From CAYSCX01 sp964429575 (GTDB taxonomy: Bacteria > Desulfobacterota > Binatia > Binatales > Binataceae), in contig CAYSCX010000019.1 of NCBI GenBank assembly GCA_964429575.1, positions 1 through 43,858 on the forward strand: a DNA stretch of 43,858 bases, given 5' to 3'. Below are positions 33,191 to 41,156 of this stretch, one piece after another. A model generated the notes under the pieces. That model was not told where the DNA came from and made no database searches. It saw nothing but the letters and a program-made list of their open reading frames with translations. How positions within the stretch are numbered: the stretch's first letter is position 1; every line of letters starts with the position of its first letter. The position numbers and the translations under genes are program-made.

Positions 33191-34471
33191 ATGAATCTGA
33201 GTTCGATCAACCGGCGAGAGCTCTACTTCAAGGGTCTGGCGGGGCTGGCGGGCGGCGCGGCAGGATGGCTGCCAGTCGAGCTTGCGAGTCACAACCAAAG
33301 CCTGACGGATCCGGCCACGCCGGCGGTGGTGATCGCGTCGTACATTTCGATGGCGTTGCTGTCGGGAATGGTGGGCGGCCTGATCGTCGCGTCGGAGGTG
33401 CAGCAGCTTCAGATCACGCCGGAGACCAAACGGAGGTTCCTGCGCGGGTTCGTCATCTGTCTGGTGCTGGCGATTCCGGCGAACTACTTCGCCAATTCGA
33501 TCTTTTCCAGCATTCTCGGGGCGGGAGGCTGGGGTCTCAACAAGGAAGGCTCTGCGTTTTTCCTCGTGTTCGGGCGCGTCGTGAGCTGGACGATGATGGG
33601 CGCGATGCTCGGCGCGGGCGTTGGGCTTGCGACGTTCGCGATACCGAACATCGCAAAGGGCGCGGCGGGCGGACTGGTCGGTGGGTTCATCGGCGGAGTC
33701 GCATTCGATCTCATCAACTACATGACGGAAGGCGGGCTGCTGTCGCGGCTAATCGGGCTGTGCGCGATCGGACTCGCGATCGGACTCTTCATCGGGCTCG
33801 TTCAAGAGCTGACGAAGATGGCCTGGCTCGTGGTCGAACAGGGACGGCTCAAGGGCCGCCAGTTCAGGCTCGAGCAGCAGACCGCGACGATCGGACGTGC
33901 GGAAGAAGACCCGGTTGGATTGTTCGGCGACCCCGCGGTGCAGTCGCGTCATGCGGTGATAGAGCGTCGCGGACCCGACTTCTCGATCAAGAATCTCGCG
34001 GTCGCGGAAGGAACCTACGTCAACGGTCGGCGAATCGAGTCGGTCGATCTGCATGACGGCGATCGCATCAACGTCGGCGGCTACGAGTTGGTCTTCCACA
34101 TGCGAGCAAGCGCGGTCGCTGCGGCGATGGCCTACGACCGTCCGAGCGACACCCACGTCGCACGCCGGCTCACCGGCCGTACGGCGGCGGTAGAGGGACC
34201 GCGGTTCGAAGAGGCAGACGGCGAATCCCATCCGCTGCACGCCGGCAGCGCGACCCGAATCGGACGCGCGCTCGACAACGACATCGTGGTGAACCACGGC
34301 TCGGTGTCGCGCCATCATGCCAGCGTCGAGGCCGAGGACGGGAAGTTCGTGATTCGCGACCTCAATAGCCAGAACGGGACGTTCGTGCAGGACCAGCGCG
34401 TAAACGAGTCGCCGCTCCAGGACGGAGAAAGCGTGAGGCTCGGTGACGCGCAGTTCGTGTTCCGTGCCTGA
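33191..34471 (+). CDS. Polytopic membrane protein with two C-terminal FHA domains
   Basis: A 426-residue protein. Five hydrophobic, glycine-rich segments span about residues 48-67, 86-105, 125-150, 158-175 and 185-205. Two cytoplasmic FHA phosphothreonine-binding domains follow. FHA1 (about 218-303) has ATIGRAEEDP, VQSRHAVIERR and GTYVNGRRI. FHA2 (about 340-424) has TRIGRALDNDIVVN, VSRHHASVE and NSQNGTFVQDQ. Both keep the G-R, S-R-H and N-G residues needed to bind phosphothreonine. ATG at 33191 is preferred to a GTG 36 bases upstream. The stop overlaps the next gene. Partnership with the kinase two genes downstream is likely. Confidence 0.85.
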   Translation: MNLSSINRRELYFKGLAGLAGGAAGWLPVELASHNQSLTDPATPAVVIASYISMALLSGMVGGLIVASEVQQLQITPETKRRFLRGFVICLVLAIPANYFANSIFSSILGAGGWGLNKEGSAFFLVFGRVVSWTMMGAMLGAGVGLATFAIPNIAKGAAGGLVGGFIGGVAFDLINYMTEGGLLSRLIGLCAIGLAIGLFIGLVQELTKMAWLVVEQGRLKGRQFRLEQQTATIGRAEEDPVGLFGDPAVQSRHAVIERRGPDFSIKNLAVAEGTYVNGRRIESVDLHDGDRINVGGYELVFHMRASAVAAAMAYDRPSDTHVARRLTGRTAAVEGPRFEEADGESHPLHAGSATRIGRALDNDIVVNHGSVSRHHASVEAEDGKFVIRDLNSQNGTFVQDQRVNESPLQDGESVRLGDAQFVFRA

Positions 34472-34826
34472 CGGCGCGTTCGAGAGTGCGCGATTTTGTC
34501 CGCGCTGCGGCCGGCCGATCATGGTGGCGGACGCAAACTATTGTAAGGAGTGCGGCGCGGCGCTGACACTGCCGCTGAAGGCGCCCACCGAACCAATCTA
34601 CGTCGCCCTGACAGCATTCGCGCTGAGCCTGATCCCGGGACTCGGCCACCTGTACCGCGGACGGCTGGGCCGCGCGGTTCTGTGGTTCATCGGGGTCGTG
34701 GTCGCATACACGGTCGCCTACCCGCTCGGCGTGATGCTGCATATCGTCTGCGCGCTCAACGCGGCGCTAAAAGGAGTATTCGTCCCTGACCCGCGCGGAG
34801 TCGCGCGATCCGGCCCGCGCGCGTAA
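34464..34826 (+). CDS. Zinc-ribbon plus two-helix (TM2-like) membrane protein
   Basis: A 120-residue protein. The N-terminus has a zinc ribbon C12-x2-C15-x11-C27-x2-C30 (FCPRCGRP and YCKECGAA). Then come two hydrophobic segments (about 46-62 and 70-95), with PGLGHLYRGRLGRA between them, similar to TM2-type small membrane domains. The GTG at 34464 overlaps the end of the FHA gene by 8 bases; a frame from 34443 would overlap more. It lies 14 bases before the kinase gene. A zinc ribbon of the same form is found inside the kinase, suggesting a shared partner. Confidence 0.7.
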   Translation: MPDGAFESARFCPRCGRPIMVADANYCKECGAALTLPLKAPTEPIYVALTAFALSLIPGLGHLYRGRLGRAVLWFIGVVVAYTVAYPLGVMLHIVCALNAALKGVFVPDPRGVARSGPRA

Positions 34827-34840
34827 GCTCACCTCAGCGG

Positions 34841-36361
34841 ATGATCGCGGCGAACACAGTCGTTGGCGGGCGCTACCGGGTGCTTCGGCCTCTCGGTGGC
34901 GGCGGCATGAAGCTGGTGTACCTGGCGGAGGACTTGCGGCTGGCGGCGCGCCCGTGCGCGCTTGCCGAGATGGTCGATACCATCACGAGCCCGGACATGC
35001 AGCGTCAGGCGGTCGCGGCGTTTCAGCGCGAGGCGGACATGCTCGCGCAGCTTTCAAACGAACACATTCCGCGCATCTACGATCGATTCAGCGACGAGAA
35101 CCGCCACTACCTGGTGATGGAGTTTGTGGACGGGGTGACGCTCGAAGATGTGGTCAGACGCTCCGGAGGCAAGCTTGAGGAACGCAAGGTCATTGACGTG
35201 GCGATTCAGATTCTCGACACCCTCGACTACCTGCATCGCCTGTCGCCGCCGGTGATTTATCGCGACCTGAAACCGTCGAACGTCATGCTGGCGCCGTCGG
35301 GACAGGTGAAGCTGATCGATTTCGGCATCGCGCGCTTCTTCCGCCCGCAAAGCAACGCCACGATGATCGGAACGCAGGGCTACGCGCCTCCCGAACAATA
35401 CAAGGGCCAGGCCGACTTCCGATCGGACCTCTACGCGCTCGGCGCGACTATGCATCACGCGCTGACCGGCCGCGACCCCGCGCTCGAGCCGCCGTTCAGT
35501 TTCCCGCCGCTTCGAACTCTCAGCCCCGACACCAACGCCGCATTGGCGGAGGTAATCGACCACGCGCTGCAGTACGACGTGATCCATCGTGTGCCGGATG
35601 CGGCGGAGTTCAAACGGCGGCTGGTTGCGATTCGTGACGGCAAGCGTGCCGCGTCGAGCGCGGCGAGCACTCCGTCGCGCGGCCGGCCGCAAATGAGGCT
35701 GCCGCTGTCGGCCGGTCAACAGGCGCGCGCGTCGGCGCCGACGTTGCTGACCAACCTCGCGGAGATCCAGTGTCCGCGCTGCCTCGCGCATATACCTCAG
35801 GATTCAAAGTTCTGTTCGTTCTGCGCGGCAGACGTGAGCGCAAGCAATGGCTACGCGCCAGTCGCCAGCGATGCGGAGACCTATGTGCTCGAATCGTCGG
35901 CGCAGCAGCGGAGTTTCCCCGCGCGGGTCGAGATGGGCGCGGAGCGTTCGCGAGCGCCACGGCAGCGCGGCGCCGGCTTTTACCTTGCGATTCTAGGCGG
36001 CATGTTTGCGGTTGCGTTCGCAGCCGCCGCCTACGTTTTGCAGAACAAGGCAGAGGAACCGGATTACGGCGCATACGCGGGACCGGAAGCGCGCGGCATC
36101 GCGCCCGATTTTGGCGGCGCCTCGCCTGACACGCCTGAGCCCAGCCATGTGACTGCGCGTGAGCGCACGCTTCGCCAAGCTCTCGACCGACAAGGATACC
36201 GCGGTGTCCGTTTTCGCATGGCCGGCGACACGATATCGTTGTGGGGGCGCGTACCGACAGAGATGGACCGGCTTACCGTGCAGGCGATCGTATACACGGT
36301 CGCAGGCGTGTTCTGGATCGACGATCACGTTGAGGTCGCGCCGGGTTACGTCTACCGCTAG
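34841..36361 (+). CDS. Ser/Thr protein kinase, WNK-like lysine placement, zinc ribbon, TM and BON-like domain
   Basis: A 506-residue membrane kinase. Kinase domain about 10-265: glycine loop PLGGGGMKLVYLAEDLR (18-34), alpha-C glutamate E64, catalytic loop VIYRDLKPSN with D142, K144 and N147, DFG at 160-162, and a GTQGYAPPEQ activation segment end. The beta-3 Val-Ala-x-Lys is CALAEM, with Ala42 at the lysine position, while K24 in the glycine loop sits where WNK kinases carry their ATP-anchoring lysine. After a disordered linker comes a zinc ribbon (C311, C314, C325, C328), one membrane helix (381-400), and a C-terminal BON-like domain (about 438-500). All other catalytic residues are intact, so activity is expected. 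Confidence 0.88.
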   Translation: MIAANTVVGGRYRVLRPLGGGGMKLVYLAEDLRLAARPCALAEMVDTITSPDMQRQAVAAFQREADMLAQLSNEHIPRIYDRFSDENRHYLVMEFVDGVTLEDVVRRSGGKLEERKVIDVAIQILDTLDYLHRLSPPVIYRDLKPSNVMLAPSGQVKLIDFGIARFFRPQSNATMIGTQGYAPPEQYKGQADFRSDLYALGATMHHALTGRDPALEPPFSFPPLRTLSPDTNAALAEVIDHALQYDVIHRVPDAAEFKRRLVAIRDGKRAASSAASTPSRGRPQMRLPLSAGQQARASAPTLLTNLAEIQCPRCLAHIPQDSKFCSFCAADVSASNGYAPVASDAETYVLESSAQQRSFPARVEMGAERSRAPRQRGAGFYLAILGGMFAVAFAAAAYVLQNKAEEPDYGAYAGPEARGIAPDFGGASPDTPEPSHVTARERTLRQALDRQGYRGVRFRMAGDTISLWGRVPTEMDRLTVQAIVYTVAGVFWIDDHVEVAPGYVYR

Positions 36362-36411
36362 AGCGAGCTGCCTTTTGCAAAGCCGCGCGTGCGATGTGAA
36401 ACTTCGGCGTC

Positions 36412-37071
36412 ATGCTGATTGACCTGCACGTTCACACCAAGCTCTCGTCGGACTCCAACGTCGCACCCGAGCAATACCTTGAGCTGGCGTCGCGCGCCGA
36501 CCGGCGTCTGGGCGCAATCTGTTTCACTGAGCATCGTTTGTTTCCGAACGACCCGGCACTCGATCGCGAGTACGACGCGCTGTCGGAGCGGTTTGGCGTG
36601 CGGATCTTCAAGGGCATCGAGGCGGACACTGAGTTCGGACATCTGCTTATCTTCGGACTCACGAAGGAGGTGCTTCGAAAGTACGACCCCGAGGCGCGCC
36701 TCCACAAAAGCGAGGCGCTGATCGAGCTGGTGCACGGTGAAGGCGGTATCTCGATTCCCGCGCATCCATTTCGCGATTCAGGTTATGGACGGCGCCTCGA
36801 TGAGTTACTTTCGCGGCTCGGTCCAGCACTCACCGCCGTCGAGGTGTTGAATGGCCAGAACTCGGAGTACGAGAATGAACTCGCCCGCACCGCGACGCTA
36901 AAGCTGGGGCTGACGGCGGTGGGCGGCAGCGACGCACATTTTGCGACGCCAAAGTGGTTTCTCACCTGCGCGACGGAACTGGAGCGCGAGGTGCGATCGG
37001 TCGAGGAGATGTGCGCGGAGATTCGCGCCGGCCGCGCGCGCCCGTACGTGTTCCCTGCCATCGAACTTTAG
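36412..37071 (+). CDS. PHP-domain metal-dependent phosphoesterase
   Basis: A 219-residue protein of the polymerase and histidinol phosphatase (PHP) fold. Metal ligands are visible: H6 and H8 (IDLHVHTKLSSDS), E40-H41 (CFTEH), E70 (GIEAD), H77, H118 (IPAHPF) and D174/H176 (GGSDAH). This set supports a two- or three-metal phosphoesterase, possibly acting on nucleotides or sugar phosphates. It lies 50 bases after the kinase gene on the same strand and may be its last operon member. Histidinol phosphatase (HisJ-type) activity is an alternative, but the length and motifs fit the short YciV/YcdX-like group better. Confidence 0.8.
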   Translation: MLIDLHVHTKLSSDSNVAPEQYLELASRADRRLGAICFTEHRLFPNDPALDREYDALSERFGVRIFKGIEADTEFGHLLIFGLTKEVLRKYDPEARLHKSEALIELVHGEGGISIPAHPFRDSGYGRRLDELLSRLGPALTAVEVLNGQNSEYENELARTATLKLGLTAVGGSDAHFATPKWFLTCATELEREVRSVEEMCAEIRAGRARPYVFPAIEL

Positions 37072-37077
37072 GAATCG

Positions 37078-37359
37078 CTACTCGTAACCTTCCAACGCGT
37101 GAGCGAAGCGGCGGAGGTCGCAAGGACGGCCGACCGCAACGACCAACTCGCCGACGCGAAGCTTTCGATCCGAAGTGGCGGGCACGAATCCGGATTTGGG
37201 GTCCGAGGCATCCTGCACCACGAGCATGGTCACTCCAAACCTCGCGCGCGAATCGCGCAGTGTAACCCCGTCCGACTTCGCGGGAATCTGAAGCCGCGTG
37301 ACTCGATAGCCGGTTGCCCAGCAGATGTTGGTTTGCATCACCGACAGTAAGCCGGCCAC
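37078..37359 (-). CDS. RCK_C (TrkA-C) domain protein, possibly a remnant
   Basis: A 93-residue frame. Its last 75 residues match the RCK_C/TrkA-C regulatory domain: YRVTRLQIPAKSDGVTL, then a hydrophobic strand (FGVTMLVVQD), a PATSDRKLRVGELVVAVG segment and DLRRF. In full proteins this domain follows an RCK_N domain or a K+ channel or antiporter. Here the upstream part consists of one hydrophobic stretch and then an in-frame TAG about 28 bases before the GTG start, with an unrelated hydrolase gene 71 bases away. So it is either a small regulatory subunit or the tail of a decayed transporter. Confidence 0.45.
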   Translation of the reverse strand: MAGLLSVMQTNICWATGYRVTRLQIPAKSDGVTLRDSRARFGVTMLVVQDASDPKSGFVPATSDRKLRVGELVVAVGRPCDLRRFAHALEGYE

Positions 37360-37430
37360 GGCGGCGACAACGACCAGCTGAACCTACTCGAACGGGCCGG
37401 CCCGAATTCCGAAGGACGGAAGCCGCGCCG

Positions 37431-38303
37431 TCAGATTCCGAGGAACTGGTGGACTACCTTTAGAAACTCCCCGAGCTGATCGTGATGGACCCAGTGGCCC
37501 GCATCGGAAATCGTAATGGTGTGGGCGTTCACGAACGCGTCCGACCTGCCATCCTTCACCCAGTCGCCCGCCCATGACTCCGCGCCGCGGATGAGAAGCG
37601 TAGGACAATCGATGCGGCTCCAGATGTCTCGCGCGTCGGCCTGGTTGAACAAGTACGGCGACGTCGCGCGCGTGTAGTTGTCAAATTTCCAGGAATAGGT
37701 GCCGTTCTCATTGCGCCGCACGCCGTGAATCGTGAGATGGCGCGCCTGCTCGACCGAGAGGTGCGGGTTCGCCTCGCGCATGCGCTTGAGCGCCTCGCCG
37801 ATCGACGGGTACTCGCGCACCTTGCGTTGTGCGAGCAGCTGCATCTCAGCGATCCAGTGCTGCATCCGCTCATGCGCGGGTGCCGGCCGAATCATGCCGG
37901 GCGGCGGCCCTAGGCCCTCGATTGAGACGGCAGCCTTAACGCGTTCCGGAAAGACGCCCGTGTACTGAAGCACGATGCCGCCGCCGAGCGAGTGGCCGAT
38001 CAGTGTGACCGGCTCGCGCGCGACCGCCCCGATCAGCTGCGCGACGTCGAGCACGTAGTCGATCATCGAGTAGCCGCCGCCCGCCGCCCAGTCCGAATCG
38101 CCATGGCCGCGAAGGTCGGGCGCGATTACGTGGTAGTGCGCTCGCAAGTCAAGCGCGACCCAATCCCAGTTGCGGCAGTGGTCGCGTCCGCCGTGGACGA
38201 GCACGCACAACGGCTTGTCGGCGTTGCCCCAGTCGACGTAGTGGAGTTTCAGGCGGTGCGCGTAAAAATAATGGGAAGTCGGCCCGATGATGCTATCGGA
38301 CAT
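37431..38303 (-). CDS. Alpha/beta-fold hydrolase
   Basis: A 290-residue protein. The nucleophile elbow is GHSLGG with S105, the oxyanion motif is HGGRDHCRNWD, PDLRGHGDSD lies on strand 4, and the catalytic histidine is H270 (DAGHWVHHD). The acid is probably in RGAESWAGDW (E242 or D247). Such proteins hydrolyse esters, amides, epoxides or C-C bonds; PDLRGHGDSDW is typical of epoxide-hydrolase and meta-cleavage hydrolase relatives. ATG 38303 is used rather than the longer frame from 38339. It lies 95 bases downstream of the aminotransferase on the same strand. Confidence 0.85.
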   Translation of the reverse strand: MSDSIIGPTSHYFYAHRLKLHYVDWGNADKPLCVLVHGGRDHCRNWDWVALDLRAHYHVIAPDLRGHGDSDWAAGGGYSMIDYVLDVAQLIGAVAREPVTLIGHSLGGGIVLQYTGVFPERVKAAVSIEGLGPPPGMIRPAPAHERMQHWIAEMQLLAQRKVREYPSIGEALKRMREANPHLSVEQARHLTIHGVRRNENGTYSWKFDNYTRATSPYLFNQADARDIWSRIDCPTLLIRGAESWAGDWVKDGRSDAFVNAHTITISDAGHWVHHDQLGEFLKVVHQFLGI

Positions 38304-38398
38304 CAGCAGTCTGCTCCGTCGCCAAACAAAGCAGCGCATTCATTGCGACGCTGCGCAACGCCAGATTCGACGGCAGATTCAGCGAAGACGTCCACCCG

Positions 38399-39721
38399 CT
38401 ACACATTCGGGCGGACGTCGTCCAGTGATTGCCGGATCGTGCGAACGATGAATTCCACTTCTTCGTCGCCGATGATGAACGGCGGCGTAACCATTAGCGC
38501 GTCGCCACCCTTTGGTCCCGCCATGCCGGTCGCCGGATAGCAGAACAATCCGCGCTTGAGTCCCGCGGCGAGCACTCGCGTCGTCAGCCGGGTCTCGGGC
38601 GGATACGGCGTACGCGAGTCGCGATCCTTCACAAGCTCGATTCCCCAAAACAGTCCGCAGCCGCGAATGTCGCCGACCATCGGATGGCCGGAGAGTTCTT
38701 CCTTCAGTTGTGCGCCAAGACGCGCACCAGTTTCCGCCGCGCGCTCGACAAGATGCTCGCGCTCCATAATCTCGAGCACGCCGTCGGCGATCGCACACGC
38801 GAGCGGATGGCAACTGTAGGTGTAGAACATGAAATCGGCTTTCGCTTCCTCGACCCTCGTCACCAGATTCTCGTCCACCGCGATCATTCCCATCGGCATG
38901 TAGCCGCCGGTGAGGCCCTTGCCGCCGATCAGGATGTCGGGCTTCACGTTCCAGTGCTCGACAGCGAAGCGCCTGCCAGTGCGGCCGAAGCCGGTCATGA
39001 CTTCGTCGGCGATCAGCAGCACGTCGTAGCGATCGCAGATTTCGCGGAGCTTCGGCCAGTATTCCTTGACCGGCGGAACCGCGCCGCCGCTCGCGCCCAT
39101 CATCGGTTCCGCGATAAACGCTGCGATGCTGTCGGCGCCCTGCTTCTTGATTTCATCCTCGAGCGCTGTGGCGCATTCGATTTCACAATTCGGATAGCTC
39201 TTGCCCCATGGGCATCGGTAGCAATATGTCGGCGGAATCTTGGGCCAGTCGAACAGCACGTGTTCGAAGTCCACGCGCCGCGCACTCATGCCGGCGGAAA
39301 GCGCCCCGAGCGTGTTGCCGTGATAGGAAAACTGACGCCCGATAATTTTCTTCTTGGAAGCCTTGCCGCGGACCTTGTGATAGAGCAGCGCGAACTTGAG
39401 CGCCGCTTCGACTGCCTCGGAACCACCGCTGGTGAAGAAGATGCGGTTGAGGCCGGCCGGCGTCCAGGTGACGATCCGCTTCACGAGCCGTTCGCGCTCG
39501 GGCGAAATCCAGACCGGTACAATGTAATTGAGGCGCTCGATGGTGCGCGCGGCAATTTCCGCGAGTTCCTTGCGCCCCTGACCGATGTTAACGACCACGG
39601 CGCCGGAGCCGCCGTCGAGAATCTTGCGGCCGTCGCGGGTGAACAGATAGGCGCCCTCGGCCCGGTCGATCTGAAGCGGATCGAACGGGCTCTTCATGAA
39701 AAGGACTTGCTGTTCCGGCAT
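38399..39721 (-). CDS. Class III (omega-type) aminotransferase with Cys-rich insert
   Basis: PLP-dependent aminotransferase of subgroup II, 440 residues. The PLP lysine is K268 in LIGGKGLTGGYMPMG; D239 of LIADEVMTGFGRTG holds the pyridine nitrogen; GSEAVEAALK (100-109) is the phosphate-binding segment. Between them lies an insert with four cysteines, C167-x2-C170-x8-C179-x3-C183 (TYCYRCPWGKSYPNCEIECA). Family members act on beta-alanine, GABA, polyamines or chiral amines with pyruvate or 2-oxoglutarate. The start at 39721 has only a weak ribosome site. The neighbouring racemase-like and hydrolase genes suggest a catabolic cluster. Confidence 0.87.
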   Translation of the reverse strand: MPEQQVLFMKSPFDPLQIDRAEGAYLFTRDGRKILDGGSGAVVVNIGQGRKELAEIAARTIERLNYIVPVWISPERERLVKRIVTWTPAGLNRIFFTSGGSEAVEAALKFALLYHKVRGKASKKKIIGRQFSYHGNTLGALSAGMSARRVDFEHVLFDWPKIPPTYCYRCPWGKSYPNCEIECATALEDEIKKQGADSIAAFIAEPMMGASGGAVPPVKEYWPKLREICDRYDVLLIADEVMTGFGRTGRRFAVEHWNVKPDILIGGKGLTGGYMPMGMIAVDENLVTRVEEAKADFMFYTYSCHPLACAIADGVLEIMEREHLVERAAETGARLGAQLKEELSGHPMVGDIRGCGLFWGIELVKDRDSRTPYPPETRLTTRVLAAGLKRGLFCYPATGMAGPKGGDALMVTPPFIIGDEEVEFIVRTIRQSLDDVRPNV

Positions 39722-39841
39722 GACGCAATCTTACGCGCCCGCCGCCGCGGCAGGCAACGCACGTACGGTGAACTAAGTGCGGTACATGAACGCGCGCGAG
39801 CCGTCGCCCGCGCGTGTTTCGATTTAAATCAGAGCGCGCTG

Positions 39842-41050
39842 TTACCGAATCGAGCCGTCGGCGCGCCAGCGCTCGATCTCTTCCTTTGCGTAGCCGAGAT
39901 TCGTCAGCACTTCGTCGGTGTGCTGCCCGAGCTGCGGCGCGAGCGTGCGAATCGAGCCGGGCGTGTCGGAGAGCTTCACCGACACCCCGATTTGCCTCAC
40001 CTTGAGCCCGTCGGGACCGTCCAGCTCGACGATCATTTGCCGAGCCTTCACCTGCGGATCGTCAGGCACCTCGCCGAGCGTCAGCATCTTGCCGACGCAA
40101 ATGTCGGTCTTGCTAAGGATGTCGAACCATTCATCGCGCGTCTTGGTGCGAAACGTCTCGGCAAGGAAGCGCTGAATCTCGGGATGCTTCTCGCGGTTGA
40201 ACTCGTGCTCGATGAAATCTTCGCGGCCCAGCGCGCGGCACAGGTTGGCGAAGAACCACGGCTCGAGCGAGCCGATCGTAATGAACTTCTCGTCCTTGGT
40301 CAGGTACACGTTGTAGTTCGGTATGCCGCCGTCGAGCATCGTCTCGCCGCGCCTCGGAAGTTGCCCGCCCGCGAAGAACGTCGAGAACGACTGCACCAGC
40401 AGCGCAAGCGACCCGTCGAGCATCGAGATGTCCACGTACTGCCCGCGCCCGGTCTTCTCGCGCGCAACCAATGCGGCGAGCACACCGATCGCACCATGCA
40501 TCCCGCCGCCCGCATAGTCGGCGATGAGGTTGTGCGGGATCGTCGGCGGCTGGCCGGGACGCCCGAGCAGCGAGAGCACGCCAGCGGTCGCGATGTAGTT
40601 GAGATCGTGGCCGACCAGGTCGCGATACGGTCCATTTTGGCCGTATCCGGTGACCGCACAGTAGATCAGCCGAGGGTTTCGCAGTTGGAGCGACTCCCAC
40701 GGGAAACCGAGCCGCTTCATCACGCCAGGCCGGTATTCCTCGACTAGCACGTCGGCGCGCTGTACGAGGCGGCGGAACACTTCCTTGCCGGGGCCGCTCT
40801 TGAGATTGATGCCGACCGATTTCTTGTTTCGGTTGAGTGCGTTGAAGGGCGAACCGCCGAAGCCGCTGCCAGGCGCCTGCAGGCCTGCGGATCCCGCCTG
40901 CTGCGCACGGCGCCCGGTGGGCGGTCCGGGCTCTTCGATCTTGATGACTTCCGCGCCGAGGTCGCCGAGGATCATCGTACAAAACGGACCCGGCGCGAGT
41001 TTGGTCAGGTCAATGACTTTGATTCCGGTAAGCGGACCATCTTGAGCCAT
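39842..41050 (-). CDS. Alpha-methylacyl-CoA racemase-like family III CoA-transferase
   Basis: A 402-residue protein of the CaiB/BaiF fold. GYGQNGPYRDLVGHDLNYIA (135-154) and HNLIADYAGGGMHGAIGVLA (173-192) match the alpha-methylacyl-CoA racemase group, in which a histidine of the GHD motif (here H148) and the aspartate of the ADYAGGG motif (here D178) exchange the alpha proton. So epimerisation of 2-methylacyl-CoA thioesters is more likely than CoA transfer. AAGGAG lies 7 bases before the ATG. It is upstream of the aminotransferase by 120 bases, on the same strand. Confidence 0.85.
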   Translation of the reverse strand: MAQDGPLTGIKVIDLTKLAPGPFCTMILGDLGAEVIKIEEPGPPTGRRAQQAGSAGLQAPGSGFGGSPFNALNRNKKSVGINLKSGPGKEVFRRLVQRADVLVEEYRPGVMKRLGFPWESLQLRNPRLIYCAVTGYGQNGPYRDLVGHDLNYIATAGVLSLLGRPGQPPTIPHNLIADYAGGGMHGAIGVLAALVAREKTGRGQYVDISMLDGSLALLVQSFSTFFAGGQLPRRGETMLDGGIPNYNVYLTKDEKFITIGSLEPWFFANLCRALGREDFIEHEFNREKHPEIQRFLAETFRTKTRDEWFDILSKTDICVGKMLTLGEVPDDPQVKARQMIVELDGPDGLKVRQIGVSVKLSDTPGSIRTLAPQLGQHTDEVLTNLGYAKEEIERWRADGSIR

Positions 41051-41156
41051 TTCGTCTCTCCTTGAATGCCGCGATGTCGCCGCCGGCGGCGCGGCACAAC
41101 TCGCGGTGACGAGAATTGTCTAAATCGTTTCGCGCTCAGGCGCAAACCCAGCGCGA

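Noticed and set aside
38684..40747. 687-codon open frame on the plus strand
   Set aside because: It runs antisense through the aminotransferase and racemase-like genes, both of which have complete motifs; the translation is His/Arg/Ala-rich without motifs, as expected in GC-rich antisense frames.
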